Assembly (NCBI GenBank): GCA_050010115.1
Contig: JBEKLQ010000050.1
Location: 1 to 27,411, forward strand
DNA: 27,411 nt
Direction of reading: 5' to 3'
From: JAKACA01 sp050010115
GTDB taxonomy: Bacteria; Actinomycetota; Acidimicrobiia; Acidimicrobiales; Bog-793
The notes under the pieces are model-generated. The model was not told the origin of the DNA. It saw only the letters and a list, made by a program, of their open reading frames with translations, and did not search any database. This document shows positions 25,826 through 27,411 of the stretch, one piece after another. The translations under genes were made by a program, and so were the position numbers. Each line of letters starts with the position of its first letter. Within the stretch, counting starts at the first letter, position 1.

Positions 25826-27411
25826 TTATTGGGCGGGCCCACTGGTGAATGTCACCGTCGTCGTGTGCTGCTGCCCGGCCGAGTCCACGTACGTCACTTG
25901 AGCCGAGCCGCCGGGCTTCTGGGCGAGCATCACGGTGGTGAGCGCCGTGGGAGAGGCGATGCTCTGTCCGTCGACGGAGGTGATGGTGTCACCTGCCACG
26001 AGTCCGGCCTGTGCGGCCGGACCGCCGGACACCACGCCTGCGATCAATGCGCCCGAGACCGAGCTGCCAAAACCGACCTGGGCCGAGGACTCCACCTCCA
26101 CCCCGAGGAAGGCGGTCGCACCGACGTGGACGGTCGATGAGGCCGATCCGGCCACGATCTGCTTCGCGACGCTGAGTGCCTCGTTGATCGGGATGGCATA
26201 GCCCTGGTTAGCGGAGGATTGGAATTGGAACCCGGTCGAGCCGGCCGTGTCCATGCCGAGGACCTGTCCCGAGCTGTTCACGAGCGGGCCACCGGAGTCG
26301 CCGGGGATGATGTTCGCGTTGGTCTCGATGAGGCCGCTCAGCTGCTCGGATGACCCGCTCGCCTCGTCGCTGGCTGTGATCGACTGGTTGGTCGCCGTCA
26401 CCGCGCCGCCGGCGTAGCTCGGGGTGCCACCGGCGCCGTTGGCGTTCCCGATGGCGACCACGCCTTCACCGACGCTGACCGTCGACGAGTTGCCGAGGTT
26501 CACCGTCTGAAGGCCCGACGCACCGATGAGCTGGAGGACAGCCACGTCCTGGGACCGGTCATACCCGACGACCGTGGCGTTGTAGGTCTTGCCGTTGCCG
26601 ATGTCGGTGACGCTGATCTTCGTGGCGCCTTCGACGATGTGGTTGTTGGTGAGGACCTCACCAGTGGACGTGATCACCATGCCGGTACCTGCCGCTTCTC
26701 CGTTCTCGTAGCTGAGCGTCGTGTTGACATCGACCAGGCCCGGATCGACGCGCTTGGCGATAGACGACGCCGCCGCGGGACTGCCGGACGCGGACGACCC
26801 GGAACCTGAGCCCGACGAGCCCGAATTGCCCGATCCGAACGGATTCGAGCCGAATGGGTTCGATCCGAAGCCGGAGCCACCGGAACTGCCTCCGGAACTG
26901 CCCCCGGAGGTGCCTCCCGAGGTACCTCCGGAGCTACCAGACGGAGAGGTGACGCTCGGCGAGCCCGTTGCAGCGACTGATGCGCCACGCCACAGCTCGT
27001 GTCCGACCAGGATCCCGCCGCTCGCCGCGAGCAGGACTCCCACTGCGACGGCCGCCGCCACCAGCTTGGTGCCCCGGTGCCGGCTCGGCTCGCTAACTGC
27101 GTCACCTGGCGTCGACGCCGGGTCACTCGGCGGCCACCACTCGTCGTCCAACTCATCCGGCTCGGAGTAGGGCGCAGCCCCACTGGGACCGGGATTCCCG
27201 TGCGGTGGCAGCGCACCGTAGGGCGGCACTGATCCATAGGGAGGCACCGCTCCGTGCGGTGGCACCGCACCGTAGGGCGGCGGCGTGCCCGTGCCGTAGG
27301 GCGGCGTGCCGTAGGGCGGCGTGCCGTAGGGCGGCGTGCCGTAGGGCGGCGTGCCGTAGGGCGGCGTGCCGTAGGGCGGCGTGCCGTAGGGCGGCGTGCC
27401 GTAGGGCGGCG
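25826..27411 (-). CDS. HtrA/DegP-type membrane-anchored serine protease with PDZ domain, 5' end cut by window edge
   Basis: At least 528 residues are in the window and the start lies beyond the right edge. Order from the N terminus: a proline-rich cytoplasmic tail of PPYG repeats, an acidic segment, one membrane helix, a Gly/Ser/Thr-rich linker with two GSNPF units, a trypsin-like domain and a PDZ domain. Counted from the Met codon at 27263-27265, the triad is His209 (VLTNNHIVEG), Asp240 (SQDVAVLQL) and Ser324 (GDSGGPLVN). The PDZ domain begins at FLGVEV and has GPAAQAGLVAGDTITSVDGQ. This is the actinobacterial HtrA layout: protease and PDZ outside the membrane, degrading or sensing misfolded envelope proteins. 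It converges on the secreted-protein gene. Earlier in-frame ATG codons inside the repeat region are not credible starts. Confidence 0.92.
   Translation of the reverse strand, partial: PPYGTPPYGTPPYGTPPYGTPPYGTPPYGTPPYGTPPYGTGTPPPYGAVPPHGAVPPYGSVPPYGALPPHGNPGPSGAAPYSEPDELDDEWWPPSDPASTPGDAVSEPSRHRGTKLVAAAVAVGVLLAASGGILVGHELWRGASVAATGSPSVTSPSGSSGGTSGGTSGGSSGGSSGGSGFGSNPFGSNPFGSGNSGSSGSGSGSSASGSPAAASSIAKRVDPGLVDVNTTLSYENGEAAGTGMVITSTGEVLTNNHIVEGATKISVTDIGNGKTYNATVVGYDRSQDVAVLQLIGASGLQTVNLGNSSTVSVGEGVVAIGNANGAGGTPSYAGGAVTATNQSITASDEASGSSEQLSGLIETNANIIPGDSGGPLVNSSGQVLGMDTAGSTGFQFQSSANQGYAIPINEALSVAKQIVAGSASSTVHVGATAFLGVEVESSAQVGFGSSVSGALIAGVVSGGPAAQAGLVAGDTITSVDGQSIASPTALTTVMLAQKPGGSAQVTYVDSAGQQHTTTVTFTSGPAQ
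27291..27410. repeat. 15-bp tandem repeat coding PPYGT, running off the window
   Basis: GTGCCGTAGGGCGGC is repeated eight times without a mismatch to the last bases of the window, and a ninth copy begins at 27411. Degenerate copies extend left to about 27190. On the minus strand it encodes Pro-Pro-Tyr-Gly-Thr in the HtrA-type protein's cytoplasmic tail. The true array length is unknown. Confidence 0.95.

Overview
The window comes from a high-GC, actinobacterial-type chromosome. Codons are strongly GC-biased, GTG and TTG starts are common, and there is a mycothiol-dependent-isomerase-type protein, a GT87 polyprenol-phosphate-sugar transferase and a TIGR03767-type phosphoesterase. An acidimicrobial or related soil/water actinobacterium fits best, but that assignment is inference. 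I see no rRNA, tRNA, CRISPR array, insertion sequence or phage gene, so this looks like ordinary chromosome rather than a mobile island.

Left part (1-8643), small-molecule catabolism. A truncated GntR/HutC regulator diverges from a large FAD/folate demethylating dehydrogenase of the dimethylglycine/sarcosine type. A choline-kinase-like phosphotransferase converges on it. A dienelactone-hydrolase-family gene, a 95-residue DUF6295-like gene and a mycothiol-dependent maleylpyruvate-isomerase-family gene follow in line. An acyl-CoA synthetase on the other strand shares its stop tetranucleotide with the last of these, and an FMN-dependent alpha-hydroxy-acid oxidase diverges from the synthetase.

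Middle part (8713-19115), cell-envelope carbohydrate. Three overlapping or nearly abutting genes encode polytopic membrane proteins: a GT87 transferase, a 708-residue GT-C-like protein and a 981-residue YfhO-like protein. They look like one operon for lipid-linked sugar transfer. On the opposite strand lie a MOSC-domain protein, an 890-residue GH63-like glucosidase and a small membrane-anchored protein.

Right part (19483-27411). A Tat/lipobox metallophosphoesterase converges on a DEAD-box RNA helicase whose reading frame runs without a stop into a complete cold-shock protein. The cold-shock part has its own ATG and an optimal ribosome binding site, so the gene probably yields both a helicase-cold-shock fusion and a free 66-residue cold-shock protein. 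This is the most notable item in the window. A secreted 514-residue protein of unknown function then converges on a membrane-anchored HtrA-type protease whose start lies beyond the right edge.

A recurring theme is short tandem repeats at or inside genes: 11 bp at 2932, 15 bp at 3346, glycine-coding repeats at 11430, 16 bp at 15140, 27 bp at 22109 and 15 bp at 27291. Two of these arrays begin on the stop codon of a gene and place stops in all three forward frames. Two of the convergent gene pairs are separated by perfect GC-rich hairpins of 17 and 15 bp.
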